A DNA stretch of 64,000 bases from Acidovorax sp. (GTDB lineage: Bacteria > Pseudomonadota > Gammaproteobacteria > Burkholderiales > Burkholderiaceae_C). Both the position numbers and the translations under genes were made by a program. The stretch lies in the NCBI RefSeq assembly GCF_021287135.1, contig NZ_JAJTBB010000017.1, forward strand, positions 1 through 64,000, in the 5' to 3' direction. Below, piece after piece: positions 25,692 to 34,796 of this stretch (positions within the stretch are counted from its first letter, which is position 1; the number at the start of each line of letters is the position of its first letter). The notes beneath the pieces were generated by a model. It ran no database searches and was not told where the DNA came from. It saw only the letters and a program-made list of their open reading frames with translations.

Positions 25692-26330
25692 ATCCTGTTT
25701 GACTGCGACGGCGTGCTGGTCGACAGCGAACCCATTACCAACGGCGTGCTGCGCGACATGCTGGAAGAGGCCGGCTGGGCCCTGACCGCTGACGATTGCA
25801 TGCGCCTCTTTGTCGGCAAGACGGTGCGCAGCGAAGCCGCCCGCATCGAGGCCCACACCGGCCGCCCGCTCACCGACGCGTGGATGGCCGACTTCTACGC
25901 GCGCCGCAACGCCGAGCTGGAGGCGCGCCTCACCGCCATCGAGCACATCCACCCCACCATCGAGCGCGTGCACGCCCACCACGGCGGGCGCATCGCCTGC
26001 GCCTCCGGCGCCGACCGGTACAAGGTGGAGATGCAGCTGGCCAAGGTGGGCCTGGCCCCGTTCTTTGCCGGCCGCGTCTTCAGCGGCCACGAGATGCCGC
26101 GCACCAAGCCCGCGCCGGACGTGTACCTGGCCGCCGCCGCAGCGCTGCAAGCACCAGCACCGCGCTGCGCCGTGGTGGAAGACACCGTCACCGGCGTGAT
26201 GGCCGGCGTGGCCGCGGGCGCCACGGTGTTTGCCTACGCGCCGCTTGACGATGGCGAGGCCCTGCTTGCCGCAGGCGCAGCGCAGGTGTTTCGCAGCATG
26301 GCCGAGCTGCCCGCTCTGCTGGGCTGCTGA
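25677..26330 (+). CDS. HAD-superfamily phosphatase
   Basis: 217 residues. Motif I is DCDGVLVDSEP (nucleophile and acid Asp), motif II CASGADRYKVE, motif III Lys in RTKPAPDVYLAA, and motif IV VVEDTVTGVMAG. It is of the beta-phosphoglucomutase/phosphoglycolate-phosphatase type with a helical cap; the substrate is not assigned. No Shine-Dalgarno is seen. The start codon and first codons come from a repeat element, so initiation is probably weak or leader-dependent. Confidence 0.94.
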   Translation: MKFEAILFDCDGVLVDSEPITNGVLRDMLEEAGWALTADDCMRLFVGKTVRSEAARIEAHTGRPLTDAWMADFYARRNAELEARLTAIEHIHPTIERVHAHHGGRIACASGADRYKVEMQLAKVGLAPFFAGRVFSGHEMPRTKPAPDVYLAAAAALQAPAPRCAVVEDTVTGVMAGVAAGATVFAYAPLDDGEALLAAGAAQVFRSMAELPALLGC

Positions 26331-26354
26331 GCGCATGCACGGCCGGGTGCCCCT

Positions 26355-27029
26355 TCAGGGCCGTGTGTCGGGCGCCGGGGTGCTGGGCACGTCCTGCTCT
26401 TGTGCCGCCCGCTGCTGCACCGCCATCGCCCGCTGGTAGCCCGGCCGCGCTTGCAGCCGCTGCCAATAGGCCTGCGTGGCCGGCCCGAACTGCGACACCA
26501 GCCCCAGGTGCTGCGCCAGCAGCAGCGCATACCCCACCGCCACATCCGCTGCCGTGAAGCGGCCCGCGCACAGGTGGTCGCTGCGGCTGTGGGTCAAGGC
26601 CGTCTCCACCGCCCGCAGCCGGGCCAGGAACCAGCGCGTGTAATCCTCCACCACCTGCGGCTGCTGGCGCTCGGCAGGCTCAAAGCGGCCGTAGCGCAGC
26701 ACCAGCGTCTGCGGAAAGGTCAGCGTCGCATCGCTCATGTGCAGCCAGTTCAGGTAGGCGCCATAGGCCGGGTGCGTGGGCGCCACGTCCAGCCCTGCGT
26801 CGGGGTGCGTGGCCGCCAGGTACTGGCACATCGCGGCCGATTCGGTCATGCGCACCTCGCCCTGCACCAGCAGCGGTACCGTGCCCAACGGGTTTGCGTC
26901 CAGAAACCACCGCGCCTTGGTGCGCGGTGGGAAGGGGAGCATGTGAAGGGTGTAGGGCAGTTCCAGCTCTTCCAGCATCCACAGGGGGCGGAAGGAGCGG
27001 GCGCTGACGCAGTGGTGGAGGTGGAGCAT
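26355..27029 (-). CDS. Glutathione S-transferase family protein
   Basis: About 224 residues from MLHLHHCVSARS; an upstream in-frame ATG would add 13 residues. The thioredoxin-like N-domain shows SFRPLWMLEELELPY, the glutathione-binding NPLGTVPLLVQG with the cis-Pro, and the TESAAMCQYLA motif. The C-domain has the folding motif FTAADVAVGYALLL. It conjugates glutathione to electrophiles or isomerises a substrate. The last 20 residues are polar and low-complexity. Confidence 0.92.
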   Translation of the reverse strand: MLHLHHCVSARSFRPLWMLEELELPYTLHMLPFPPRTKARWFLDANPLGTVPLLVQGEVRMTESAAMCQYLAATHPDAGLDVAPTHPAYGAYLNWLHMSDATLTFPQTLVLRYGRFEPAERQQPQVVEDYTRWFLARLRAVETALTHSRSDHLCAGRFTAADVAVGYALLLAQHLGLVSQFGPATQAYWQRLQARPGYQRAMAVQQRAAQEQDVPSTPAPDTRP

Positions 27030-27078
27030 GGGGGCATTGATTAGCGTTGATTGAATGTTGGCCACCATGTGGACCTAG

Positions 27079-27855
27079 TTAGCGCACACCGCCATAACCC
27101 TTCATCCGGCCAAGTTGGATCGCCGACAAAATCGGAAGCAGCGTGGTTCCAATGATGAGACCTTCTTTCTCCTTGAAGGAATGCACCAACCCGACAAGCT
27201 TGGGTAACGACCAGTCATCAGATATCTCTTGTCCTTTCGGCCATGCAAATATTCCGCCGCCACTGATTCCTCTAAGGCTGGGAGTTGGAAAAGACTTCAA
27301 GGTTGCGGGGTCTACGGCGCTCTTCTTGTTGAAGTGAAGCACGATATTGATATCCGTAGACAAGTTCCATTTCTCGTACGCATCAGGCGCCGCAGAAACT
27401 CCTCGGAAAGAAAACACTTCCGATGTGTATGCGCCATCTGCAGTTTTGCGCGACTTTGACGCCGGATACCCTGAAGCTGAACAGGCCATGGGTTCAAGTG
27501 TCGGCGAAATAAGCTCGCAACGCTGTTGCGCCAATGGAAGGAAGTGATGACATAGGTGTCGCGCGAACTCTGAGGAGAGGCGGTAGTAAGCGATATCCAC
27601 ATCGTCTTCGCTACGTCGGGTCTCGGGCAGCAAGTCCACATACCCGACGTAGCCTTCGATTGGGGAAAGTCCGCGATTGGTAGGAACAAGAAGTTCGCCC
27701 CGCTCGCGATCATCAGTGACATGCGCAGCGGTAAAAAGGAAGGGTTCTCCATGCACTTCAACGAAAACCGCCGTCCCTGTTTGAGCTATCCGGCGAGGTA
27801 TGTCGGTTTCGAGGTAAACCGGGACCAACGCATCATAAGGATCGAGTGCGAACAT
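27079..27855 (-). CDS. Trypsin-like serine peptidase domain protein, probably horizontally acquired
   Basis: 258 residues. The catalytic triad of the chymotrypsin fold can be read: His45 in FTAAHV, Asp87 in DVDIAYYRL, and Ser198 in RGISGGGIF. There is no signal peptide, so it acts in the cytoplasm, unlike most bacterial trypsin-like proteases. Base composition is clearly lower in G+C than in all neighbours, with codons rare elsewhere in the window, pointing to transfer. Cytoplasmic trypsin-like domains occur in some phage-defence and caspase-like systems, but no partner gene is present. It could also be a remnant or a solitary gene. Confidence 0.72.
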   Translation of the reverse strand: MFALDPYDALVPVYLETDIPRRIAQTGTAVFVEVHGEPFLFTAAHVTDDRERGELLVPTNRGLSPIEGYVGYVDLLPETRRSEDDVDIAYYRLSSEFARHLCHHFLPLAQQRCELISPTLEPMACSASGYPASKSRKTADGAYTSEVFSFRGVSAAPDAYEKWNLSTDINIVLHFNKKSAVDPATLKSFPTPSLRGISGGGIFAWPKGQEISDDWSLPKLVGLVHSFKEKEGLIIGTTLLPILSAIQLGRMKGYGGVR

Positions 27856-28027
27856 GTAGTTTTACGGGCTAGACCTTGATCGCACTGCTCTGACAGCGCT
27901 AGTCGAAAGAAGGCAGTTGAAGTGCGGTTGCAAAGTTACAGCATAGTTGCGAGCCGCACTAAAGAGACAAAGGGCGAAGTAATTTTTGCTAACTATCGAG
28001 TGCGTGCGGGCAGCCCTCTGCAAGCGA

Positions 28028-29158
28028 TTACACCCTCGCCTCCCTCCGAAACTCCGCCGGCGACTGCCCCGTCCACCCCCGAAACGCCCGGATAAAGCTC
28101 TTCTCGTTCTCAAACCCCGCCGCCTCCGCCACCTGCTTGATGGGTCGCTGCGTGCGGTGCAGCAGCTCCACCGCGCGGGTGCGGCGCACCTCGTCTTTCA
28201 GGCCCTGCAGCGTGGCGCCTTCCTCCTTCAACTGCCGGTGCAGCGTGCGCGGCGACACGTGCAGCAGCGCGGCCAGCGATTCGGCGCTGTGCTGGGGCAG
28301 GGCGTGCGCGGGCTGGCCCGGCAGGGGCGCGGCCAGCAGCTGGCGCACGCGCTGCACCAGCAGGCGGTCGCGGCGGTAGTGCAGCACCGTCAGGGGCAGG
28401 GCGTGCTGCAGCATCTGGCGCAGGGCCTGTTCGTCGCGGCGCAGGGGCAGGTGCAGGTAGCGGGCGTCGAAGTGGATAGCGGTGCGCGGCGCGTGGAAGG
28501 TGACGGGGCCGCGGAACAGCACGGCATACGCATCGGCATGCGGCGGCGCGCCGAATGCGAATTCGACCGCGATGAGGGGGATGCGGGAGTCCACCATCCA
28601 GCAGGCCAGGCCGTGCGCATTGCGCAGCACGGATACCAGGCAGAACTCGCGCAGGGCGCCCAGGTCGCGCGCCTCGGTGATGGCCAGGGTGGCGGTGTCG
28701 CCGGTGGTGGTGAGGTGCAGGGCAATGTCGTCCGCCAGCAGGCCGTGGTGGCGGCACCAGCGGGCCAGGGCGACCTGCAGCGTGGGTGAGCTGATGCTGG
28801 CGCGTGCCAGCATGCCGTAGCTGCCCCAGGGCAGGCGGCGGCTGAACCAGCCCAGGGCTTCGTCGTCCAGCTCGCGCATGGCGGCATCGGAGATGCGCTC
28901 CATCTGCCAGGCGGTGATGCGGGCGCTGTCGTCCTGCAGCAACTGCGGCGCAATCTGTGCCTGGGCCAGGGCGTGGCCGGGGCTCAGGCCGCGCCGGTCG
29001 TAGGCCAGGGCGATGGCGCGCACGAAGGCGATGGGCGTGGCCGCTGGTGCGATGGGCGCGCTGGCGGAGGGCGCAGCGGGCGGGGGCGGGAGCGGGGCAG
29101 AAGGGGCGGGTGGCGTCACGCTGCAGAGTGTGCCAGCCGTGGCACGATTTGCAACCAT
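28028..29158 (-). CDS. AraC-family transcriptional regulator
   Basis: 376 residues from MVANRA. A Pro/Ala-rich N-terminal tail of about 40 residues precedes the effector domain of the Arabinose_bd type ([20 protein letters not shown]). Two helix-turn-helices follow at the C-terminus ([40 protein letters not shown]). It is divergent from the acyl-CoA synthetase gene with a 100-base gap, so control of that gene is likely. This subgroup often controls catabolic genes. Confidence 0.93.
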   Translation of the reverse strand: MVANRATAGTLCSVTPPAPSAPLPPPPAAPSASAPIAPAATPIAFVRAIALAYDRRGLSPGHALAQAQIAPQLLQDDSARITAWQMERISDAAMRELDDEALGWFSRRLPWGSYGMLARASISSPTLQVALARWCRHHGLLADDIALHLTTTGDTATLAITEARDLGALREFCLVSVLRNAHGLACWMVDSRIPLIAVEFAFGAPPHADAYAVLFRGPVTFHAPRTAIHFDARYLHLPLRRDEQALRQMLQHALPLTVLHYRRDRLLVQRVRQLLAAPLPGQPAHALPQHSAESLAALLHVSPRTLHRQLKEEGATLQGLKDEVRRTRAVELLHRTQRPIKQVAEAAGFENEKSFIRAFRGWTGQSPAEFRREARV

Positions 29159-29258
29159 TGTGGCAACCTGGCCGGGGTGCAGGCTTCTATCCTTACGGGA
29201 TCGCCCGCGGGGTCCCAAGGGGCCGGGGCAGGACGACCAAGCCAAGGAGACAACACCC

Positions 29259-30989
29259 ATGACGAGTGCAGCCGCAACCCCTTCCGCACCGCTGGTGGAG
29301 AGCTACGCCCGGGGCGCGACCGGCGTGCCGCTCATTGAGCAGACGATCGGCGCCTTCTTTGCCGGCATGGTGGCCCACCAGCCCGACCGCGAGGCGCTGG
29401 TGAGCGTGCACCAGGGGCGGCGCTTCACGTATGCCCAGTTGCAGACCGAAGCCCTCCGTCTGGCCAGCGCACTGCTGGGCATGGGCCTCGCCCCCGGCGA
29501 CCGCGTGGGCATCTGGTCGCACAACAATGCCGAATGGGTGCTGATGCAGCTGGCCACCGCGCAAGTGGGCCTGGTGCTGGTCAACATCAACCCGGCCTAC
29601 CGCACGGCCGAGGTGGAATACGCGCTGAACAAGGTGGGCTGCAAGCTGCTGGTGAGCATGGCGCGCTTCAAGACCAGCGACTACCTGGGCATGCTGCGCG
29701 AGCTGGCGCCCGAGTGGCAGCACCAGCGGCCCGGGCAGCTGGGCTCCGTCAAGCTGCCGCACCTGCACACCGTGGTGTGGATCGACGAGACCGGGCAGGG
29801 GGCGGATGAGCCGGGTTTGCTGCGCTTTAGCGACCTGATCGCGCGCGGCAACGCGGCCGACCCCCGCCTGGCGCAGGTCGCGGCGGGCCTCCAGGCCACC
29901 GACCCCATCAACATCCAGTTCACCAGCGGCACCACGGGCTTCCCCAAGGGGGCCACGCTCACGCACCGCAACATCCTGAACAACGGCTTCTTCATTGGCG
30001 AATGCATGAAGCTCACGCCCGAAGACCGGCTGTGCATCCCCGTGCCGCTGTACCACTGCTTTGGCATGGTGCTGGGCAACCTGGCGTGCTTCACGCATGG
30101 CGCGACCATCGTGTACCCCAACGACGGATTCGACCCGCTCACCGTGCTGCAGACGGTGCAGGATGAAAAATGCACCGGCCTGCACGGCGTGCCCACCATG
30201 TTCATCGCCGAGCTGGACCATCCGCGCTTTGCTGAGTTCAACCTGAGCACGCTGCGCACCGGCATCATGGCCGGATCGCCCTGCCCCACGGAGGTGATGA
30301 AGCGCGTGGTGGAGCAGATGCACCTGCGCGAGGTCACCATTGCCTACGGCATGACCGAGACCAGCCCCGTGAGCTGCCAGAGCAGCACCGACACCCCGCT
30401 GGAAAAACGCGTCTCCACCGTGGGCCAGGTGCAGCCGCACCTGGAGGTCAAGATCGTGGACCCGGACACCGGCGCCATCGTGGCCATCGGCCAGCGCGGC
30501 GAGCTGTGCACCAAAGGCTATTCCGTGATGCACGGCTATTGGGGTGATGAGGCCAAGACCCGCGAGGCGATTGACGAAGGCGGCTGGATGCACACCGGCG
30601 ACTTGGCCACCATGGACGCCGAGGGCTACGTGAACATCGTCGGCCGCATCAAGGACATGGTGATCCGCGGCGGCGAGAACATCTACCCGCGCGAGATCGA
30701 AGAATTCCTGTACCGCCACCCCCAAGTGCAGGACGTGCAGGTGGTGGGCGTGCCCGACCAGAAGTACGGCGAGGAGCTGTGCGCCTGGATCATCGCCAAG
30801 CCCGGCACCCAGCCCACCGAGGACGACATCCGCGCCTTCTGCAAGGGCCAGATCGCGCACTACAAGGTGCCGCGCTACATCCGCTTCGTCGCCAGCTTCC
30901 CCATGACGGTGACGGGCAAGATCCAGAAGTTCAAGATCCGCGACGAGATGAAGGACCAGCTGGGCCTGGAAGAACAAAAGACTGCTTGA
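29259..30989 (+). CDS. AMP-forming acyl-CoA synthetase
   Basis: 576 residues from the ATG preceded by AAGGAGACAAC. The ATP-binding P-loop [16 protein letters not shown], the TYGMTETSP-like [24 protein letters not shown] and the C-terminal Lys in [11 protein letters not shown] are all present. It activates a carboxylic acid to its CoA thioester through an acyl-adenylate. Directly upstream of liuB, it could activate isovalerate, methylcrotonate or a medium-chain acid, and thereby open the pathway to external acids. Chain length is unknown. Confidence 0.94.
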   Translation: MTSAAATPSAPLVESYARGATGVPLIEQTIGAFFAGMVAHQPDREALVSVHQGRRFTYAQLQTEALRLASALLGMGLAPGDRVGIWSHNNAEWVLMQLATAQVGLVLVNINPAYRTAEVEYALNKVGCKLLVSMARFKTSDYLGMLRELAPEWQHQRPGQLGSVKLPHLHTVVWIDETGQGADEPGLLRFSDLIARGNAADPRLAQVAAGLQATDPINIQFTSGTTGFPKGATLTHRNILNNGFFIGECMKLTPEDRLCIPVPLYHCFGMVLGNLACFTHGATIVYPNDGFDPLTVLQTVQDEKCTGLHGVPTMFIAELDHPRFAEFNLSTLRTGIMAGSPCPTEVMKRVVEQMHLREVTIAYGMTETSPVSCQSSTDTPLEKRVSTVGQVQPHLEVKIVDPDTGAIVAIGQRGELCTKGYSVMHGYWGDEAKTREAIDEGGWMHTGDLATMDAEGYVNIVGRIKDMVIRGGENIYPREIEEFLYRHPQVQDVQVVGVPDQKYGEELCAWIIAKPGTQPTEDDIRAFCKGQIAHYKVPRYIRFVASFPMTVTGKIQKFKIRDEMKDQLGLEEQKTA

Positions 30990-31000
30990 AGAGCAAACGT

Positions 31001-32608
31001 ATGACCATTCTCGACACCCAACTCAACCCCCGCTCCGCGGACTTCCAGGCCAATGCCACCGCCATGCGCGCGGTGGTGGAAGACCTGCGTGCCCAGCTCG
31101 ACAAGGTCGCCCAGGGCGGCGGCGAAGCGGCCCGCGCCAAGCACACCGCGCGCGGCAAGCTGCTGCCGCGCGAGCGGGTGGCGAACCTGCTCGACCCCGG
31201 CACGCCCTTCCTGGAGCTGGCCCCGCTGGCGGCGCTGAACATGTACAACAACGACGCACCGGGCGCGGGCCTGATCGCCGGCATCGGCCGCGTGAGTGGG
31301 GTGGACTGCATGATCGTGTGCAACGACGCCACGGTGAAGGGCGGCACCTACTACCCAATGACGGTGAAGAAGCACCTGCGCGCGCAGGAGGTGGCCGCGC
31401 AGAACCGCCTGCCCTGCATCTACCTGGTGGACTCGGGCGGCGCCAATCTGCCCAACCAGGACGACGTGTTCCCCGACCGCGACCACTTCGGCCGCATCTT
31501 CTACAACCAGGCCAACATGAGCGCCCAGGGCATCGCGCAGATCGCGGTGGTCATGGGCAGCTGCACGGCCGGGGGGGCGTACGTGCCCGCGATGAGCGAC
31601 GAGTCCATCATCGTCAAGAACCAGGGCACCATCTTCCTGGGCGGCCCGCCGCTGGTCAAAGCCGCCACGGGCGAGGTGGTGAGCGCGGAAGATTTAGGGG
31701 GCGGCGACGTGCACACGCGCCTGTCGGGCGTGGCGGACCACCTGGCGCAAAACGACCTGCATGCGCTGCAACTGGCACGCACGGCGGTGCGCAATTTGAA
31801 TAGAAACAAGGCCCCAGCGCTTGCTGATAAAGCGCCGGCAGCTCCTAAATTTGTAGCGGAAGAGCTGTACGGCGTGATCCCCGTGGACACGCGCAAGCCC
31901 TTTGACGTGCGCGAGATCATTGCCCGCGTCGTGGACGGCAGCGAGTTCGACGAGTTCAAGGCCCGCTTCGGCAACACGCTGGTCTGCGGCTTTGCGCGCA
32001 TCGAAGGCATGGCCGTGGGCATCATCGCCAACAACGGCATCCTGTTCAGCGAGAGCGCGCAAAAGGGCGCGCACTTCATCGAGCTGTGCTGTCAGCGCAA
32101 GATCCCGCTGGTGTTCCTGCAGAACATCACCGGCTTCATGGTGGGCCGCAAGTACGAAAACGAGGGCATCGCGCGCCATGGCGCCAAGCTGGTCACGGCC
32201 GTGGCCACGGCGAGTGTGCCCAAGTTCACCATCATCATCGGCGGCAGCTTTGGCGCGGGCAACTACGGCATGTGCGGCCGGGCGTACAGCCCGCGCTTCC
32301 TCTGGATGTGGCCCAACGCGCGCATCAGCGTGATGGGCGGCGAGCAGGCCGCCAGCGTGCTGGCCACCGTCAAGCGCGACGGCATCGAGGCCAAGGGCGG
32401 CCAATGGAGCATGGAGGAAGAAGAAGCCTTCAAGGCCCCCATCCGCCGCCAGTACGAAGAGCAGGGCCACCCTTACTACGCCACCGCCCGCCTGTGGGAC
32501 GACGGCGTGATCGACCCGGCCGACACGCGCCGCGTACTGGCACTGGGCCTGGCCGCCACGCGCAATGCGCCGATCGAAGACACGAAGTTCGGCATCTTCC
32601 GCATGTGA
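31001..32608 (+). CDS. liuB: 3-methylcrotonyl-CoA carboxylase, carboxyltransferase (beta) subunit
   Basis: 535 residues. Typical segments are [59 protein letters not shown], and in the C-domain [25 protein letters not shown] with [20 protein letters not shown]. It transfers carboxyl from biotin to 3-methylcrotonyl-CoA, giving 3-methylglutaconyl-CoA. Residues 264-286 ([20 protein letters not shown]...) are encoded by a copy of a dispersed repeat. That stretch lies in the variable linker between the two carboxyltransferase halves, so the reading frame is kept. Confidence 0.96.
   Translation: MTILDTQLNPRSADFQANATAMRAVVEDLRAQLDKVAQGGGEAARAKHTARGKLLPRERVANLLDPGTPFLELAPLAALNMYNNDAPGAGLIAGIGRVSGVDCMIVCNDATVKGGTYYPMTVKKHLRAQEVAAQNRLPCIYLVDSGGANLPNQDDVFPDRDHFGRIFYNQANMSAQGIAQIAVVMGSCTAGGAYVPAMSDESIIVKNQGTIFLGGPPLVKAATGEVVSAEDLGGGDVHTRLSGVADHLAQNDLHALQLARTAVRNLNRNKAPALADKAPAAPKFVAEELYGVIPVDTRKPFDVREIIARVVDGSEFDEFKARFGNTLVCGFARIEGMAVGIIANNGILFSESAQKGAHFIELCCQRKIPLVFLQNITGFMVGRKYENEGIARHGAKLVTAVATASVPKFTIIIGGSFGAGNYGMCGRAYSPRFLWMWPNARISVMGGEQAASVLATVKRDGIEAKGGQWSMEEEEAFKAPIRRQYEEQGHPYYATARLWDDGVIDPADTRRVLALGLAATRNAPIEDTKFGIFRM
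31791..31857. repeat. Dispersed palindromic repeat, type 1, copy D, inside liuB
   Basis: Present in reverse orientation. On the minus strand it reads GCTAC, AAATTT, AGCTGC, then GCGCTT and AAGCGC arms around ATCAGC, then GGGGCC. On the plus strand the arms are at 31817-31822 and 31830-31835. It is in frame with liuB and adds no stop codon. It is AT-richer than the gene around it. Confidence 0.85.
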
Positions 32609-32616
32609 GGTGGTTG

Positions 32617-33126
32617 ATGGACGCCGTGGCCCACTTCACCCAGCTCGCGCGTTACAACGTGTGGGCCACGTCGCGCCTGCTGGATGCGGTGCGGGCGCTG
32701 CCGGAGGAGGGCTACCGGCGTGATGCGGGCCTGTTCTTCCACAGCATCCACGGCACGCTGAACCACCTGCTGGTGGGCGAGCACCTGTTGTGGTTCGTGC
32801 GGTTTGCTGAAGGCCGCTCGCCTACGGTGGCGCTGAACGCCGAGGTGGAACCCGACCGCGCACAGCTGGACGCCCGGCTGCGCGAAGGGGCGGCCCGCTG
32901 GGCGCCGCTGATCGCCTCGTTTTCACCCGACCGGTGGGGCGGCACGCTCGACTACACCACCATGCGCGGCACGGCGGCATCGCTGCCGTTTGCGGCCACG
33001 CTGGCCCATGTGTTCAACCACGGCACGCACCACCGCGGGCAAATCACGGCGGCCTTGACCGCCATGGGCCAGCCCAGCCCCGAGCTGGACCTTGTCTACT
33101 TCCTGCAAAACCCTTCCCAGCCATGA
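32617..33126 (+). CDS. DinB-family protein
   Basis: 169 residues. The metal-binding histidines of the DinB four-helix bundle are in the usual places: an N-terminal HFTQLARYNVWATSRLLDAV, SIHGTLNHLLVGEHLWF-like and the C-terminal VFNHGTHHRGQI. Some family members use mycothiol or other thiols; the role here is unknown. It begins 8 bases after liuB and overlaps liuC by four bases, so it is co-translated with leucine-catabolic enzymes. Confidence 0.93.
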   Translation: MDAVAHFTQLARYNVWATSRLLDAVRALPEEGYRRDAGLFFHSIHGTLNHLLVGEHLLWFVRFAEGRSPTVALNAEVEPDRAQLDARLREGAARWAPLIASFSPDRWGGTLDYTTMRGTAASLPFAATLAHVFNHGTHHRGQITAALTAMGQPSPELDLVYFLQNPSQP

Positions 33127-33905
33127 GCAGCCAGAACCTGACGATCACCCAATCCGGCGCGGTGGCGCGCATCACGCTCACGCAGCCCGAGGTGCGCAAC
33201 GCCTTCAGCGATGAGGTCATTGCCGAGATCACCGCTGCCTTTGTCGATGTGGGCAGCCGCGCCGACGTGCGCGCCGTGGTGCTGGCGGCCGAAGGCCCGG
33301 CCTTCTGCGCCGGTGCCAACCTGAACTGGATGCGCCGCATGGCCGACTACACGCGTGACGAAAACGTCGCCGACGCCGGCAAGTTGGCCGAGATGCTGCG
33401 CGTGATCTACGAATGCCCCAAGCCCACGATCGCCCGCGTGCAGGGCGACGTGTACGCCGGCGGCATGGGTCTGGTGGCCGCCTGCGATATGGCCGTGGCG
33501 GTGGACTCGGCAGGCTTTTGCCTGAGCGAGGTGAAGCTGGGCCTGATCCCCGCCACCATCAGCCCTTACGTGATCCGGGCCATGGGCGCGCGGGCGGCGC
33601 ACCGCTACTTCCTCACGGCCGAACGTTTTGATGCGGCCGAGGCGCTGCGCATCGGCTTTGTGCACAGCGTGGTGGCGGCCGAGCAGCTCGACGCCAAGGT
33701 CGACGAGCTGCTCAAGCACCTGACCAGCGCCAGCCCCAACGCGGTGCGCGTGTGCAAGAAGCTGGTCATCGACGTGGCCGAGCGCGAGATCAACGCGGGC
33801 TTGATCGCCGCCACTGTGCAGGGCATTGCCGACATCCGTGCCAGCGACGAGGGCAAGGAAGGCGTGCAGTCCTTCCTGAACAAGCGCAAGCCGAACTGGT
33901 TATGA
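33123..33905 (+). CDS. liuC: Methylglutaconyl-CoA hydratase (enoyl-CoA hydratase family)
   Basis: 260 residues of the crotonase fold. The oxyanion-hole segments are AFCAGANLNWMRRM and GDVYAGGMGLVAACD. SEVKLGLIPATISPYVIRAMG is the usual hydratase helix region. Hydration of 3-methylglutaconyl-CoA gives HMG-CoA. The specific call rests on the order liuB-dinB-liuC-DUF4126-liuD; the fold alone would also allow another enoyl-CoA hydratase. Confidence 0.93.
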   Translation: MSSQNLTITQSGAVARITLTQPEVRNAFSDEVIAEITAAFVDVGSRADVRAVVLAAEGPAFCAGANLNWMRRMADYTRDENVADAGKLAEMLRVIYECPKPTIARVQGDVYAGGMGLVAACDMAVAVDSAGFCLSEVKLGLIPATISPYVIRAMGARAAHRYFLTAERFDAAEALRIGFVHSVVAAEQLDAKVDELLKHLTSASPNAVRVCKKLVIDVAEREINAGLIAATVQGIADIRASDEGKEGVQSFLNKRKPNWL

Positions 33906-33907
33906 GA

Positions 33908-34034
33908 CGCCCCCCTGAGGCGCTGCGCACCTTCCCCCCGCTCTCGCTGCGCTGCGCGCAGCGGGCAGGGGGACGACGCCCTCGCTGCGGGGCGGCCCTT
34001 GCTCTGCGTCCCGCGCATAGTGCGCGCCATTTTT
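33908..34034. repeat. GC-rich dispersed repeat of Comamonadaceae type (type 3)
   Basis: A non-coding stretch starting CCCCCCTGAGGCGCTGCGC, with GCTGCGCTGCGCGCAGC in the middle and GGGGGACGACGCCCTCGC followed by GGGGCGGCCCTTGCT, then GCGCATAGTGCGCGCCA. It fills the liuC-DUF4126 gap. I recognise this kind of sequence as a common intergenic element in Acidovorax/Variovorax-type genomes. There is only one copy in this window, so that claim rests on recall. Confidence 0.6.
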
Positions 34035-34076
34035 TGCCGCTAGCGAACTTTCACTGTGGTGGGGAGAGCTTCTGAC

Positions 34077-34796
34077 ATGGACACCCTCTGGTTCAACATC
34101 GTGCAGTGGCTCCACACGCTGGGGCTGCATGTGGACGGCGGCACGGCCCGTGCCGTGGGCGAGGCCGCGGCCAACGCCACGGCGCGGCTCGACATGCCCA
34201 GCCTGCTGGCGCTGGCCGCCGCCCTGGGCTGGGCCAGCGGCTTCCGGCTGTATGCCGTGGTGTTCCTGGTGGGGATGATGGGCGTGCTGGGCTGGATGCC
34301 GCTGCCGCCCGGCCTGGCCATGCTCCAGCACCCGCTGGTGCTGATGGTCAGCGGCTGCATGCTGCTGGTGGAGTTCTTTGCCGACAAGGTCCCGTGGGTG
34401 GACAGCGCGTGGGATGCCGTGCATGCCTTCATCCGCGTGCCGGCGGGCGCCCTGCTGGCCGCGGGGGTGTTCGGCGCCGACAACGCCACCATGGCCGTGG
34501 TGGCCGGGCTGCTGGGCGGCTCGCTGTCGGCCACGGCCCTGGCCACCAAGATGACCACCCGCGCGGCTGTGAACACCTCGCCCGAGCCGTTTTCCAACTG
34601 GGGCTTGTCGTTCTTTGAAGACGGCCTGGTCGTGGCCGTGGTGTGGCTGTCCACGCAGCACCCGGTGGCCTTCGGCATCGCGTTGGTCGTGATGGTGGTG
34701 GTGTCGGTGCTGCTGCTGGTGGTGCTGTTCAAGTTTCTGCGCGCTGTGGTGCGGCGTCTGTCTTCTTTCTTTTCTGGTTCTGCCAAGGTGGCTTAG
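34077..34796 (+). CDS. DUF4126 membrane protein
   Basis: 239 residues with several hydrophobic helices: SLLALAAALGWASGFRLYAV, VLMVSGCMLLVEFFADKVPW, AGALLAAGVFGADNATMAVV and a C-terminal VVVSVLLLVVLFKFL. The layout fits DUF4126. The family has no known function. It is placed between liuC and liuD, ending exactly where liuD starts (TAG then ATG), so it is part of the operon and may serve a membrane step of the pathway. Confidence 0.9.
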   Translation: MDTLWFNIVQWLHTLGLHVDGGTARAVGEAAANATARLDMPSLLALAAALGWASGFRLYAVVFLVGMMGVLGWMPLPPGLAMLQHPLVLMVSGCMLLVEFFADKVPWVDSAWDAVHAFIRVPAGALLAAGVFGADNATMAVVAGLLGGSLSATALATKMTTRAAVNTSPEPFSNWGLSFFEDGLVVAVVWLSTQHPVAFGIALVVMVVVSVLLLVVLFKFLRAVVRRLSSFFSGSAKVA

